A stretch of 64,000 bases of DNA from contig NZ_BILY01000003.1 of assembly GCF_004000805.1 (NCBI RefSeq), positions 124,001-188,000 on the forward strand. Reading direction: 5' to 3'. Positions 24,967-32,922 of this stretch are shown here, one piece after another (position 1 is the stretch's first letter; every line of letters starts with the position of its first letter). The DNA is from Paenibacillus glycanilyticus NBRC 16618. Its GTDB lineage: Bacteria > Bacillota > Bacilli > Paenibacillales > Paenibacillaceae. The translations under genes and the position numbers were made by a program. The notes beneath the pieces are model-generated. The model saw only the letters and a list, made by a program, of their open reading frames with translations, had not been told where the DNA came from and ran no database searches.

Positions 24967-25542
24967 CTAGAACTGACCTTGTTGCCATCCGCCTTGCTGA
25001 CCTTGCGGAGGAGGGAACGGAGTTTGTTGCTGGTTATAGCCATTCTGTGGCGGAGGCTGTTGCTGATATTGTTTCTGAGGATAGGGCTGCTGATATTGTT
25101 GTTGTCCGGATGGCATATCGTCTTTCGCATAGAACGTTTTGATCTGATTATTCGTTTTCGCTTTGCCATCATTGCCTTGGAAATTGTTGATCTCCAATTT
25201 CAGTCGACCTTTAGATCCGATAACTGTTTGCCAGTTCATCCGCAGCGGCTCACCTTTCTTTTTCTGGCCGATGCCGGCAAAGAAATTAGACAAAAGACCT
25301 TCAGTTTTCGTGTGAAGGAACAGGTTGTGGAATACGACCACATCGCCATGTTCCGGAGAATGAACCGTGATTTCCAGCTTCGCTTGATTGCAGGCAGGCA
25401 TCTTTGCACTACCGGCGAAACGTCCGCGTTCGAATTTTGTAACGGTGAAGTTATAATCGCCTTCCGGCAGGACGACGAACTCGCCGCCGTCCTTCTGAAT
25501 CTCGTCGTCCCATCCTAATTCACGTTCAGTATTCTGGTTCAT
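24967..25542 (-). CDS. DUF669 protein, probable single-strand DNA-binding protein
   Basis: A 191-residue protein. It begins MNQNTERELGWDDEI, then EFVVLPEGDYNFTVTKFERGR, the DUF669 signature, with an OB-like beta core. The last 55 residues are a Gln/Pro/Gly-rich disordered tail (QQQYQQPYPQKQYQQQ) ending GGWQQGQF. The layout of a folded core plus flexible tail is like SSB proteins. It lies between the helicase and the RecA-like ATPase, consistent with ssDNA handling. The nine residues RELGWDDEI occur also in the phage primase. The biochemical role is inferred from family and place. Confidence 0.8.
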   Translation of the reverse strand: MNQNTERELGWDDEIQKDGGEFVVLPEGDYNFTVTKFERGRFAGSAKMPACNQAKLEITVHSPEHGDVVVFHNLFLHTKTEGLLSNFFAGIGQKKKGEPLRMNWQTVIGSKGRLKLEINNFQGNDGKAKTNNQIKTFYAKDDMPSGQQQYQQPYPQKQYQQQPPPQNGYNQQQTPFPPPQGQQGGWQQGQF

Positions 25543-25568
25543 TTATGATTCCTCCTGAGGATTATTGG

Positions 25569-26651
25569 TTAAAATGGCTGTTCTGCTCTCGCCGTTTGAA
25601 TCATGGCATATACCTTATCCCACGCGCCAACCAGCACGCCGTCAATAAATTGAGGGTCATAATTGGCGATTGGTGTATGCATTGGATAGTACCCTTTCAA
25701 TCCGACTACGGTTTGAATCTCAGCTTCATTGACCCTGTGCTGAACCATCAAATCACACAGCGACGCCGGAATGCTTGGATTAAGCCCTTGTTGTGGCTGT
25801 GCCGGCGGCGGACTTTGCGGCGCTGGTTGTGATGGCGGTGGTGGCGGAGCTGCTTGCTGTTGTGTTGCCTGCTGTGATGGAGCTGGTTGTTCAGGCTGAC
25901 TATCAGCTGGCGGAGGTGTAGCTGCTTTGTTGAAAATGTGCGCCAGATAGCCAAAATCAAGCGGGAACTCATCAGGCAGACCATGACGGTTCTTTGCGTC
26001 CCACGCTGGATGATGCGTTGCGTAGACTGTGCGCGCGCCGCCCTGGCCTTTATTCTTTTTGCCTTTATCGTCGGTAGCCACACTGAAGGTCTTGTAATTG
26101 ATAAACAGGACCATATCAGCCCATTCCTTAACGAGCGCTGCTGTACGAGAGCCGGTCTTCTGGCCAAGCTTGAGCTGATACCGGTCATATGCTCCCATCT
26201 CGTCCGGCTGTTCGAATTTAACGATCTGAGCGTGAGCAGTTAGAACGACATTGATCCCTGACTCTACAACATCACTGAGAAGATTCAGGAAGCGTCCAAG
26301 CTCCTCGGCCACGAAGATATAACCTTTTCCATAGCCAAAGTCTTCTATGCCTTTTTTCGCGTGAGCAGCGCAGATGCTTTCGACACACAACATTTCGGCC
26401 CAATCGATCGTATCGATAACAAGTGTTCCGAACTGGCTACCCTGCTGTTTAACCCATTTAACTTGCTGATTCAGCATTTCCCAGCTAGTCGGCTTCGGCA
26501 GCCGATCTACATCCATTTCCGTTGTGGATCCTTCTGTATCGATAAAGATCGGCCGCGGGAACTGTCCGGCCAGAGAGGACTTGCCAATCCCCTCAGGACC
26601 ATACAGAACGACCTTCTTCGCTTTTTGTACTCTACCGCTGATGACCTGCAT
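25569..26651 (-). CDS. RecA-like ATP-binding protein (AAA_24 / Sak4-like)
   Basis: About 360 residues; the ATG at 26651 overlaps the upstream stop (TAATG). Walker A GPEGIGKSS (about 19-27), Walker B GTLVIDTIDW (about 80-89), and VVLTAHAQ form a RecA-like core. From about residue 250 a Pro/Gln/Ala-rich linker (SQPAPQSPPPAQPQQGL) leads to a 70-residue C-terminal domain (LCDLMVQHRVNEAEIQTVVG). Known relatives are phage annealing or recombination ATPases that work with an SSB. The DUF669 gene next to it is a plausible partner. Confidence 0.8.
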   Translation of the reverse strand: MQVISGRVQKAKKVVLYGPEGIGKSSLAGQFPRPIFIDTEGSTTEMDVDRLPKPTSWEMLNQQVKWVKQQGSQFGTLVIDTIDWAEMLCVESICAAHAKKGIEDFGYGKGYIFVAEELGRFLNLLSDVVESGINVVLTAHAQIVKFEQPDEMGAYDRYQLKLGQKTGSRTAALVKEWADMVLFINYKTFSVATDDKGKKNKGQGGARTVYATHHPAWDAKNRHGLPDEFPLDFGYLAHIFNKAATPPPADSQPEQPAPSQQATQQQAAPPPPPSQPAPQSPPPAQPQQGLNPSIPASLCDLMVQHRVNEAEIQTVVGLKGYYPMHTPIANYDPQFIDGVLVGAWDKVYAMIQTARAEQPF

Positions 26652-27961
26652 TAAAATACACCTGCTTTCCAAGATGGACCGGGATCAATCTCGCCTGGAG
26701 GTTGCTGAAGCTGTACGCCTTCCTGGCCTGTAACATAGCCATCCTCGATGACGATTGAGCATTCCTCTCCGGTGCTGACACGCGTGGCGATCGCTTGCAG
26801 ACCTTCCTGCTTAAGCCACTGGCCGAATTCTTTCAATGTCTTCATATCCATTTGCTCGAGCTTATCGAGAAGGATGAAACCGCAATCCGGTTTAAGTTTA
26901 CGAACGATCGATGCAGCGACAATCAGCTGATCCGCGCCGCTGATATTGTCCCAGCGCTGGCCATTGTACAGGAGCTCGCCACTTTCGACCGACAATCCCG
27001 GCAACGGTAGATTCGCATTGGTGAGCAGATCCGTCTTTTGCTGGCGGATTGCTGTGATTTCAGAAGACAGCACGTCGTACTGCTGGCGATATTCGCCAGC
27101 ATCCGTTTCCGCTTTGTCCTTGTCCAAGTTAGCGCGCACCTTTCGATTGATCTCGTCTATTTGGCGGATGTTGTTTTCCAGCTCTGTGGTCGACTCATCA
27201 AGTAGGTCGAGCGCATCCTTCTGAGCGATCGCCAGATCATTTTGCAGCTGTCCGTACTTCTCCTGAGCGGCGTTGAGCATTGCCGTCAGCCGGACAACTT
27301 CCCGCCCCTGCTGTTCATATTCGGCTTGAATCTGTGCCACACGCTGCCGTTTCCGCTGGTTCTCCCCATTCCTAGCCAGAATCTCCTGCTGCTGCAGAAT
27401 CAAATCCGAAGCGGAGACAGGCTCCTTCGGCGCATCTGGGAAGTATGGCTGCTCCTTGGCGAACTTCGCCTTCTGGTCCGCGATCTGCCCGATGGCATGC
27501 CGGCGATTGTATACCTCTTGTTCCTTCTGCTCCAGCTCAAAAAGTTGATTGCCTACGCCGATGATTCGGAGTAGGATGTTCGCTTTTTCCTTGGAGCTGG
27601 CGTTCATGAATTTCGGAAGGTCAATGGCCAGTTCCTCAACAAAGCTATCCAGCAGCTGCTGTCCGCCTTTCTGGCCGTTCGGATCGATTACCTTTAAATC
27701 GTTGTTCTTGCCTTTTCGCTCAACGATCAGGCCGTTGGAAAGCACGATGTGAAGGTATGGGGGAACGACGGATCCGGTCCGCTCAGCCTGGGAAGGGCGG
27801 TATTTATTACCGCCGAGCCCCCAAGCGATAGCATCCAATACGCTGGTCTTGCCCTGTCTGTTGTCGCCGCCGACAATAGTAAGTCCGTTTTCTACCGGCT
27901 CCAGCTTCACGGCTTTGACGCGTTTTACATTCTCAATTTCAAGCTTATTAATTTTGATCAT
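26651..27961 (-). CDS. SbcC/Rad50-like AAA ATPase
   Basis: A 436-residue protein. Walker A is GGDNRQGKTS (about 32-41); the middle 150-320 is coiled coil rich in Gln/Glu/Arg (EQQGREVVRLTAML..); the C-terminal half has a signature-like ISGADQLIVAASIVRKL and Walker B CGFILLDKLEQ. It is shorter than SbcC and lacks a clear zinc hook, as phage recombination ATPases often do. It is the first of four recombination and replication genes transcribed left from here. Confidence 0.82.
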   Translation of the reverse strand: MIKINKLEIENVKRVKAVKLEPVENGLTIVGGDNRQGKTSVLDAIAWGLGGNKYRPSQAERTGSVVPPYLHIVLSNGLIVERKGKNNDLKVIDPNGQKGGQQLLDSFVEELAIDLPKFMNASSKEKANILLRIIGVGNQLFELEQKEQEVYNRRHAIGQIADQKAKFAKEQPYFPDAPKEPVSASDLILQQQEILARNGENQRKRQRVAQIQAEYEQQGREVVRLTAMLNAAQEKYGQLQNDLAIAQKDALDLLDESTTELENNIRQIDEINRKVRANLDKDKAETDAGEYRQQYDVLSSEITAIRQQKTDLLTNANLPLPGLSVESGELLYNGQRWDNISGADQLIVAASIVRKLKPDCGFILLDKLEQMDMKTLKEFGQWLKQEGLQAIATRVSTGEECSIVIEDGYVTGQEGVQLQQPPGEIDPGPSWKAGVF

Positions 27962-28147
27962 CTATTTTTTTCGCCCACTTTCTTTGATTCGTTTTACAAC
28001 TGTATCTATATCTGAATCCATAGCATAAATAATTTTTTTATTAGGGCTGAGTAGCTTATACCAATTGCGGGCAACTCCCCAATGATCGGTTACCTCACCG
28101 ATCTCGCCGGACTTAAGCTTCACGATGTCACCCTTGAAGCAAATCAT
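27962..28147 (-). CDS. Small KOW/SH3-like phage protein (61 residues)
   Basis: The product begins MICFKGDIVKLKSGEIGEVTDHWGV, a short beta-barrel pattern like SH3 or KOW modules, and ends in a basic tail (KRIKESGRKK). The ATG at 28147 overlaps the stop of the AbrB-like gene by 4 bases. Function is unknown; nucleic acid or protein binding is possible. Confidence 0.65.
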   Translation of the reverse strand: MICFKGDIVKLKSGEIGEVTDHWGVARNWYKLLSPNKKIIYAMDSDIDTVVKRIKESGRKK

Positions 28148-28398
28148 CGATTGGGCTTCGGCATGTTTTCAAGACAATCTGAACAGAAAAGTTTCTCTTT
28201 GAAAGTCGATAGGTTGTCTACGTTGCCGCAAGTAAGGCACCCCGGAGCGTATTTACGAAGCACAATGGACTCGCCGCCCATAACGTAAAACTCAATCGGA
28301 TCGCCTTCTTTGATATCCATAGTCCTGCGCAGCTCCATCGGAATAACAACACGGCCGAGATCATCCATTCGACGGACAATACCTGTAGCTTTGGTCAT
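28144..28398 (-). CDS. AbrB/SpoVT-like regulator with zinc-binding C-terminus
   Basis: An 84-residue protein. Residues 1-48 are a SpoVT-AbrB swapped-hairpin DNA-binding domain (TGIVRRMDDLGRVVIPMELR). The C-terminal half has CLTCG then FCSDCL, a CxxC...CxxC zinc ribbon not found in host AbrB. Phage copies of this family are known in Firmicute phages. It may tune host transition-state genes or phage promoters. It follows the DUF771 and 36-residue genes in the early operon. Confidence 0.85.
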   Translation of the reverse strand: MTKATGIVRRMDDLGRVVIPMELRRTMDIKEGDPIEFYVMGGESIVLRKYAPGCLTCGNVDNLSTFKEKLFCSDCLENMPKPNR

Positions 28399-28450
28399 TG
28401 ATTTTCTCCTTCTGTCAGTGGTAAACTGAGCATAAGAATATTTTCATGCG

Positions 28451-28489
28451 AAGGTCATTCAAGGCTCCTACCCCTTGATGGCCTTTTTT
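28451..28489 (+). terminator. Plus-strand terminator hairpin without a known gene
   Basis: AAGGTCATTCAAGG and CCTTGATGGCCTT pair imperfectly and are followed by six T on the plus strand only. No plus-strand gene precedes it. A weak promoter-like TTGATT...TAAACT lies at 28400-28429. It could end a small antisense RNA. Confidence 0.5.
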
Positions 28490-28578
28490 CGTTTTGCATT
28501 ATTCCAAGCAGCGAACTCCAAACATACCATTCGCTCATCACAAGTTAACTGCAACCAGACTGAACCCGTAACCAACAT
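28468..28578 (-). CDS. Very small phage ORF (36 residues)
   Basis: ATG at 28578, 11 bases after AAGGAGG, and TAG at 28468. The product MLVTGSVWLQLTCDERMVCL ends AKRKKAIKG. The ribosome site overlaps the end of the DUF771 gene, so translation may be coupled. Part of the frame lies in the plus-strand hairpin. Small size makes it uncertain. Confidence 0.45.
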   Translation of the reverse strand: MLVTGSVWLQLTCDERMVCLEFAAWNNAKRKKAIKG

Positions 28579-28582
28579 TTAT

Positions 28583-28876
28583 TTATTCACCTCCTTTCAA
28601 TGGTCTTGATGTCACTTTCTGATCGCTTATCCACCGAAGTAAAAATTCACGAGTTTCTTTAGCTGGGAAATACCATTTACCACCGATCTTGTATTTAGGA
28701 AAATTAGAATCAAAAAAGAAGTTGGCTTGAATTGTTTCTAGGCTCATACAGGTACGGCGCTTCAGTTCGTTGGTATCCCAAAACACCATTTCCGCATCAA
28801 CTTCCTTAACTAGCTCCATCACTCTTCTCCGAATGATCTCCTTTGTTTCCACTTCATCAACCTGCACCGTAATCAT
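28583..28876 (-). CDS. DUF771 helix-turn-helix protein
   Basis: A 97-residue protein with the DUF771 signature FWDTNELKRRTCMSLETIQ and FPKYKIGGKWYFPAKETREFL (key WYFP and REFL). These phage early proteins are excisionase-like HTH proteins of uncertain role. It is the second gene after the Cro-like repressor in the leftward early operon. Confidence 0.85.
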   Translation of the reverse strand: MITVQVDEVETKEIIRRRVMELVKEVDAEMVFWDTNELKRRTCMSLETIQANFFFDSNFPKYKIGGKWYFPAKETREFLLRWISDQKVTSRPLKGGE

Positions 28877-28909
28877 TCGACACCTCCAGTCAGTAATTTA
28901 CTTTTCAAG

Positions 28910-29134
28910 TCATGCAGTCCCTTGCTCCTCTTCCTTTTTAAAAAGGTAATCTAAGGACATTTCAGGGAAAAGTGCGGATTGAATTTTAAAAGCTTCATCA
29001 ATCAACAAAGGAGATTTCCCATTTAACTTACTCGAGATAGTAGCCGCGCGAGTTTTCAAAACAGGGACCAAGTCCTTCTGCTTTAAGCCCTTTCGGGCTA
29101 ACTCAGCTGCGAGGTTAGGGTACAATGGATTCAC
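28910..29134 (-). CDS. Cro-like HTH repressor
   Basis: A 74-residue protein whose HTH lies in AAELARKGLKQKDLVPVLKT and RAATISSKLNG. GGAGG lies before the ATG at 29134. It is the first gene of the leftward early operon, whose promoter and operators lie at 29145-29200, the place of a Cro that shuts off the CI promoter. Confidence 0.8.
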   Translation of the reverse strand: MNPLYPNLAAELARKGLKQKDLVPVLKTRAATISSKLNGKSPLLIDEAFKIQSALFPEMSLDYLFKKEEEQGTA

Positions 29135-29171
29135 CTCCTAGGAGTTACGATGTGTCGTAACTCATGAATCC

Positions 29172-29200
29172 AATATATACGACATATAGTAATTAGTCAA
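29172..29200 (-). promoter_or_regulatory. Leftward early promoter
   Basis: On the minus strand TTGACT, a 17-base spacer and TATATT fit a sigma-A promoter. Operator O2 fills the spacer and O1 lies just downstream, so repressor binding would block lytic early transcription. Confidence 0.8.
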
Positions 29201-29241
29201 CAAAAAAACTAGAATTAGTTACTACAGGTCGTAATTCTTGC

Positions 29242-29270
29242 TTTACACATATCCTTTTGTGTATTATTAT
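29242..29270 (+). promoter_or_regulatory. Rightward repressor promoter
   Basis: TTTACA, 17 bases, TATTAT. Operator O3 lies upstream and O4 just after the expected start site, which allows autoregulation of the repressor operon. Confidence 0.6.
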
Positions 29271-29322
29271 GATTATAAAATTACGATAAATCGTAATAGA
29301 ATATCGAAAGGTCGTGTACAAT

Positions 29323-29661
29323 TTGGAAAGAGGAGAATATCTTTTAAAAGTGATCGAGGAAAAAGGGTTTAATGTAATGAGCCTATCTAAAGCCTCTGGA
29401 GTTGCTTATACGACAATTAGATCAATGATTGAAAGAAATTTAACTAATGCATCCATAGATAACGTTTTAAAAATCTGTGCGGTTTTGGGGATTAAAGCGG
29501 AGTCATTGAATGAGGAAAACCTTGGCGAGACTTCTGAACCTAAAACTATCGCAGCTCACCATGACGGTGATAAGTGGACTCCTGAAGAACTGCAAGAGAT
29601 TGAGGACTTTAAAAAATTTATTAAATCAAAACGTCAAAATACAAAGTCACCTCAGGAGTGA
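29323..29661 (+). CDS. CI-like HTH repressor
   Basis: About 112 residues from TTG at 29323 (AAAGG lies 11 bases upstream); a GTG at 29314 is the other choice. The HTH is in FNVMSLSKASGVAYTTIRSM. A C-terminal acidic helix (TPEELQEIEDFKKF) lacks the LexA-type peptidase domain. Repression is therefore probably relieved by the ImmA-like protease encoded next, as in ICEBs1 and phi105-type phages. It faces the Cro-like gene across the operators. Confidence 0.85.
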   Translation: MERGEYLLKVIEEKGFNVMSLSKASGVAYTTIRSMIERNLTNASIDNVLKICAVLGIKAESLNEENLGETSEPKTIAAHHDGDKWTPEELQEIEDFKKFIKSKRQNTKSPQE

Positions 29662-29665
29662 AGCC

Positions 29666-30130
29666 ATGCTATTTGAAAAGCTGCTTAATGAAGCGGACAA
29701 GCACAGGGTTGAGGTATTTGAGAAGGGGTTACTTCCGCGGACTAAGGGGCTTTACGGGGATAATATTATTTGGATTAACCGCTTCCTCCCCACTATCGCT
29801 GAGAAAGCTTGTATCCTCGCGGAAGAACTCGGACATCACCATACATCCGCTGGAAATATCCTGGATCAATCCGATGTAAGACATCGCAAACAAGAGGTTA
29901 GGGCCAGACGATGGGCTTACGAGAGGCTTGTCCCGTTAAAATCAATTGTAAAAGCACATCAAAACGGTATTAAAAATCGACATGAACTCTCTCTCTTTCT
30001 AAACATCACAGAAGATTTCTTACAGGCAGCGATCAACTACTACATAGATAAATATGGCCTATCCGCGCATGTTGGAAAGTACACTGTTATTTTTGAACCA
30101 CTTGGGGTTTTGGAGTTATTTGAATTCTAG
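29666..30130 (+). CDS. ImmA/IrrE-type metallopeptidase
   Basis: A 154-residue protein from ATG at 29666, with AGGAG 10 bases upstream and a start 4 bases after the repressor stop. The zinc motif is ILAEELGHHHTSAG (about residues 51-64), the E..GHH form of HExxH. Such proteins cut the CI-like repressor to allow induction. It is cotranscribed with its probable substrate. Confidence 0.85.
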   Translation: MLFEKLLNEADKHRVEVFEKGLLPRTKGLYGDNIIWINRFLPTIAEKACILAEELGHHHTSAGNILDQSDVRHRKQEVRARRWAYERLVPLKSIVKAHQNGIKNRHELSLFLNITEDFLQAAINYYIDKYGLSAHVGKYTVIFEPLGVLELFEF

Positions 30131-30205
30131 ATTTCTACGCTTTCCAGCCGGAAGGCTGTTTAGTCATAGCATCAAACCGAACATATGTTTGTTAGGAGGG
30201 ATAAA

Positions 30206-31375
30206 GTGGCAAATTTTAAGAAGCACGGTACTGGATGGGAATATCGATTAAAGTTTAAAGACCCATTTACACAGGAGAAAAGAGAAAAATCAGCTCGAGG
30301 TTTTAAAACTAAGCGTGAAGCAGAATTGGCAGCAGCGGAGTTTATGAGGAAGTTTAATCAAGGATATGAAAAGACTGATATGGCATTAGTTGATTTTCTG
30401 TACAATTGGATTGATGTTTATAAACGAGGCGTTGTTCGTAAGAACACAATTCAAACGTACCTAAATAGTATTGATAACCACATTAAACCGTACTTTATTA
30501 AACTCATGGTAAATGATCTAAAGCCTGATATGTACCAAAAATTCCTTGATCACTGCATCGATAAAGGCTTAGGCCGAAGAAGTGTAGAGATCATCCACTC
30601 CACTGTGTACGGAGCCCTGGAACGAGCAGTAATTCAAGGTAAACTTGAACGCAACCCATGCAAAGGATCTATTATTAAAGCGAAACAGAAAAGAAAAGAT
30701 GTTTACTTTATCGACTCAAATGAGATACCTTCGTTCTTACAGGCCGCGCATAATTATGGATACATCTATTGGATCTTTTTCAAACTCATGATTGAAACCG
30801 GAGTTCGTAAAGGTGAGGCCGCAGCTATCCGATGGAGACACATTGATTTCGTAAATCAAACAATACAAGTGGAGAAAACATTAGATTTTACAGCGGATGA
30901 TGAAGACGAGGAAGAGTTATTTGGAGAAACCAAAACAGAAAAATCTGATCGTATTATAAAAATCAGTTCGGGGCTAGTTAATGATTTAAAGTTTCATGCC
31001 AAATGGCAGGAACAGAATAAGCAGAACCTGCTCGGGATGTATCGCCACGATCTAGAATTGGTACTGTGCCGGAAAGACGGCAAACCGATGCCTAAATCAT
31101 CTTTGTTCAATGCCTTTTCGCGGATCCTTAAGCGAGCTGATCTCCCTTCCCTACCGATTCACTCCCTCCGTCATACGTGTGCTGTCTTAATGCTTGAAGC
31201 CGGAGCAGATATGAAATTCGTCCAGGAGCAGTTAGGCCACGGCAGTATCCAGATCACTTCTGATGTATATTCGCACATCTCCAAAAAGCTCGAACAGCGC
31301 AATATGGAGAAGATTGATGAGTACAAAGATAAAATTTTGGGGGGCGTTTGGGGGGCACCACTCAAAGAGCAGTAA
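30206..31375 (+). CDS. int: Tyrosine-family phage integrase
   Basis: About 389 residues from GTG at 30206 with AGGAGG 7 bases upstream. The Arm-type N-terminus (GWEYRLKFKDPFTQEKRE) is followed by the SAM-like core binding domain and a catalytic domain with R in GVRKGEA, H-x-x-R in HSLRHTC, H in LGHGS and Tyr in SDVYSHIS. It recombines phage attP with the host site. The gene is the last of the prophage and ends 66 bases from glnA. The 3' end codes for GGVWG and contains G-runs. Confidence 0.95.
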   Translation: MANFKKHGTGWEYRLKFKDPFTQEKREKSARGFKTKREAELAAAEFMRKFNQGYEKTDMALVDFLYNWIDVYKRGVVRKNTIQTYLNSIDNHIKPYFIKLMVNDLKPDMYQKFLDHCIDKGLGRRSVEIIHSTVYGALERAVIQGKLERNPCKGSIIKAKQKRKDVYFIDSNEIPSFLQAAHNYGYIYWIFFKLMIETGVRKGEAAAIRWRHIDFVNQTIQVEKTLDFTADDEDEEELFGETKTEKSDRIIKISSGLVNDLKFHAKWQEQNKQNLLGMYRHDLELVLCRKDGKPMPKSSLFNAFSRILKRADLPSLPIHSLRHTCAVLMLEAGADMKFVQEQLGHGSIQITSDVYSHISKKLEQRNMEKIDEYKDKILGGVWGAPLKEQ

Positions 31376-31441
31376 CCACACCTCAAAATGCCCCCCAATC
31401 AAAAACCTCGTTTTACCGCGCCAATACTAGCTTTTTACCCC
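31335..31441. other. Candidate right attachment region (attR)
   Basis: Between the integrase catalytic end and the glnA stop. TTTGGGGGGC occurs at 31336-31345 and again at 31347-31356, and GCCCCCCAA occurs inverted at 31390-31398. These may be integrase arm or core sites. The exact core cannot be set because the left end of the prophage is outside the window. No clear terminator for glnA is seen here. Confidence 0.5.
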
Positions 31442-32770
31442 TTAGTACAGCGTCAGATACTGATCGCGTTCCCATTGATGTACTTGTGTTTTGTACATGT
31501 CCCATTCGATTTCTTTCAGTTCGTAGAAATGGGCAAGAGCATGTTCGCCAAGCGCATCGCAGATCACGTCGCTGCGAAGCATTTCGTCGAGCGCTTCCTT
31601 CAGATCGGAAGGAAGGCTTGGCACGCCGGACTCCAGGCGCTCCTCTTCCGTCATGATGTAGATGTTGCGGTCTACAGGAGCCGGAAGCGTCGTTTTGTTC
31701 TTGATGCCGTCAAGGCCGGCTTTCAGCATTACGGCAAGAGCCAGATACGGGTTGGCAGCCGGGTCCGGGTTGCGAACCTCGATACGCGTGCTAAGTCCGC
31801 GGGAAGCCGGGATACGGATCATTGGCGAGCGGTTGCTTGCCGACCAAGCTACATAGCAAGGTGCTTCATAACCGGGAACCATCCGCTTGTACGAGTTAAT
31901 GGTAGGGTTCGTAATAGCCGCCATCGCGCGAGCATGCTCGAGGATGCCTGCCATGTAGTAACGTGCGGTTTGGCTAAGGCCCAGACGATCCTTCTCGTCA
32001 TAGAATACGTTTGTGCTGCCTTGGAAGAGCGATTGGTGACAGTGCATACCGGAACCGTTTACGCCAAACAGAGGTTTCGGCATAAAGGTGGCATGGAGGC
32101 CATGTTGTCTCGCAATCGTCTTAACAACAAGCTTAAACGTTTGAATTTGGTCTGCGGCTTTGATCGCATCCGCATATTTGAAGTCGATCTCATGCTGGCC
32201 TGGAGCAACCTCATGGTGGGAAGCTTCAATCTCGAAGCCCATTTCTTCCAGCGTCAATACGATTTCACGGCGGCAGTTCTCGCCCATGTCCATTGGCGCA
32301 AGGTCGAAGTATCCGCCCTGGTCATTCAGCTCGGTTGTAGGCTCGCCGCGCTCATCCGTTTTGAACAGGAAGAATTCCGGTTCCGGACCAACGTTCATCG
32401 CCGTAAAGCCCATTTCTTCCGCCTCTTGCAGCGCACGCTTCAGAATACCGCGCGGGTCGCCCGCAAACGGAGTGCCGTCAGGCATATAAATATCACAGAT
32501 CAGGCGGGCAACGCGGTCTTGCGCAACCCATGGGAATACGACCCAAGTATCCAGATCAGGGTATAAGTACATGTCAGATTCTTCGATACGAACGTAACCT
32601 TCAATGGAAGATCCATCGAACATCATTTTATTGTCTAATGCTTTATCCAGCTGGCTTACCGGAATCTCTACGTTTTTGATCGTTCCGAGCAAATCGGTAA
32701 ATTGAAGACGGATAAATCGTACGTTCTGTTCCTCCGCAATGCGTTTAATATCCTCTTTTGTGTAGCTCAC
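31442..32770 (-). CDS. glnA: Type I glutamine synthetase
   Basis: About 442 residues. GTG at 32770, 9 bases after AAGGAG, gives (M)[14 protein letters not shown] as in Bacillus GlnA; an upstream ATG at 32779 overlaps the ribosome site. Visible motifs include [16 protein letters not shown], the ATP-site [14 protein letters not shown], and the late motif RIPASRG. It makes glutamine from glutamate and ammonia. It lies downstream of glnR, the operon order in Firmicutes. The prophage was inserted just after its end. Confidence 0.95.
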   Translation of the reverse strand: MSYTKEDIKRIAEEQNVRFIRLQFTDLLGTIKNVEIPVSQLDKALDNKMMFDGSSIEGYVRIEESDMYLYPDLDTWVVFPWVAQDRVARLICDIYMPDGTPFAGDPRGILKRALQEAEEMGFTAMNVGPEPEFFLFKTDERGEPTTELNDQGGYFDLAPMDMGENCRREIVLTLEEMGFEIEASHHEVAPGQHEIDFKYADAIKAADQIQTFKLVVKTIARQHGLHATFMPKPLFGVNGSGMHCHQSLFQGSTNVFYDEKDRLGLSQTARYYMAGILEHARAMAAITNPTINSYKRMVPGYEAPCYVAWSASNRSPMIRIPASRGLSTRIEVRNPDPAANPYLALAVMLKAGLDGIKNKTTLPAPVDRNIYIMTEEERLESGVPSLPSDLKEALDEMLRSDVICDALGEHALAHFYELKEIEWDMYKTQVHQWERDQYLTLY

Positions 32771-32787
32771 AGCATTCATCTCCTTCA

Positions 32788-32910
32788 AAAGAATTGTGAA
32801 GCAATTCTTGCTTCGGAAGCATACGCTTAAAGAATTGCGAAGCTATTCTTACTTCGTAAGCATAAACTTAAAGAATTGTGAAGCAATTCTTGCTTCGTAA
32901 GCATCAGCTT
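32788..32910. repeat. Three tandem 41-bp hairpin repeats
   Basis: Copies start at 32788, 32829 and 32870. Each begins AAAGAATTG and contains AGAATTG...CAATTCT, followed by GCTTCG.AAGC. Copies differ by a few bases, mostly in compensating positions. They lie in the gap between glnR and glnA and are transcribed in the leader of glnA. They look like small mobile palindromic units or processing or attenuation hairpins. Confidence 0.8.
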
Positions 32911-32922
32911 TAATAGGACATG

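Larger units (their letters stand above)
29145..29296. promoter_or_regulatory. Four-site immunity operator array (TTACGA-N4-TCGTAA)
   Basis: Sites: O1 29145-29160 TTACGATGTGTCGTAA, O2 29177-29192 ATACGACATATAGTAA, O3 29219-29234 TTACTACAGGTCGTAA, O4 29281-29296 TTACGATAAATCGTAA. O1 and O4 are perfect inverted repeats; O2 and O3 differ by one or two bases. O2 lies between the -35 and -10 of the leftward promoter, and O4 lies just after the start of the rightward one. This is the switch region bound by CI-like and Cro-like proteins. Confidence 0.85.

Noticed and set aside
31376-31441. tRNA gene as integration target
   Set aside because: No cloverleaf or CCA-like end is present; the neighbour is the 3' end of glnA.
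32788-32910. CRISPR array
   Set aside because: The 41-bp units are contiguous with no spacers of foreign sequence and no cas genes are nearby.
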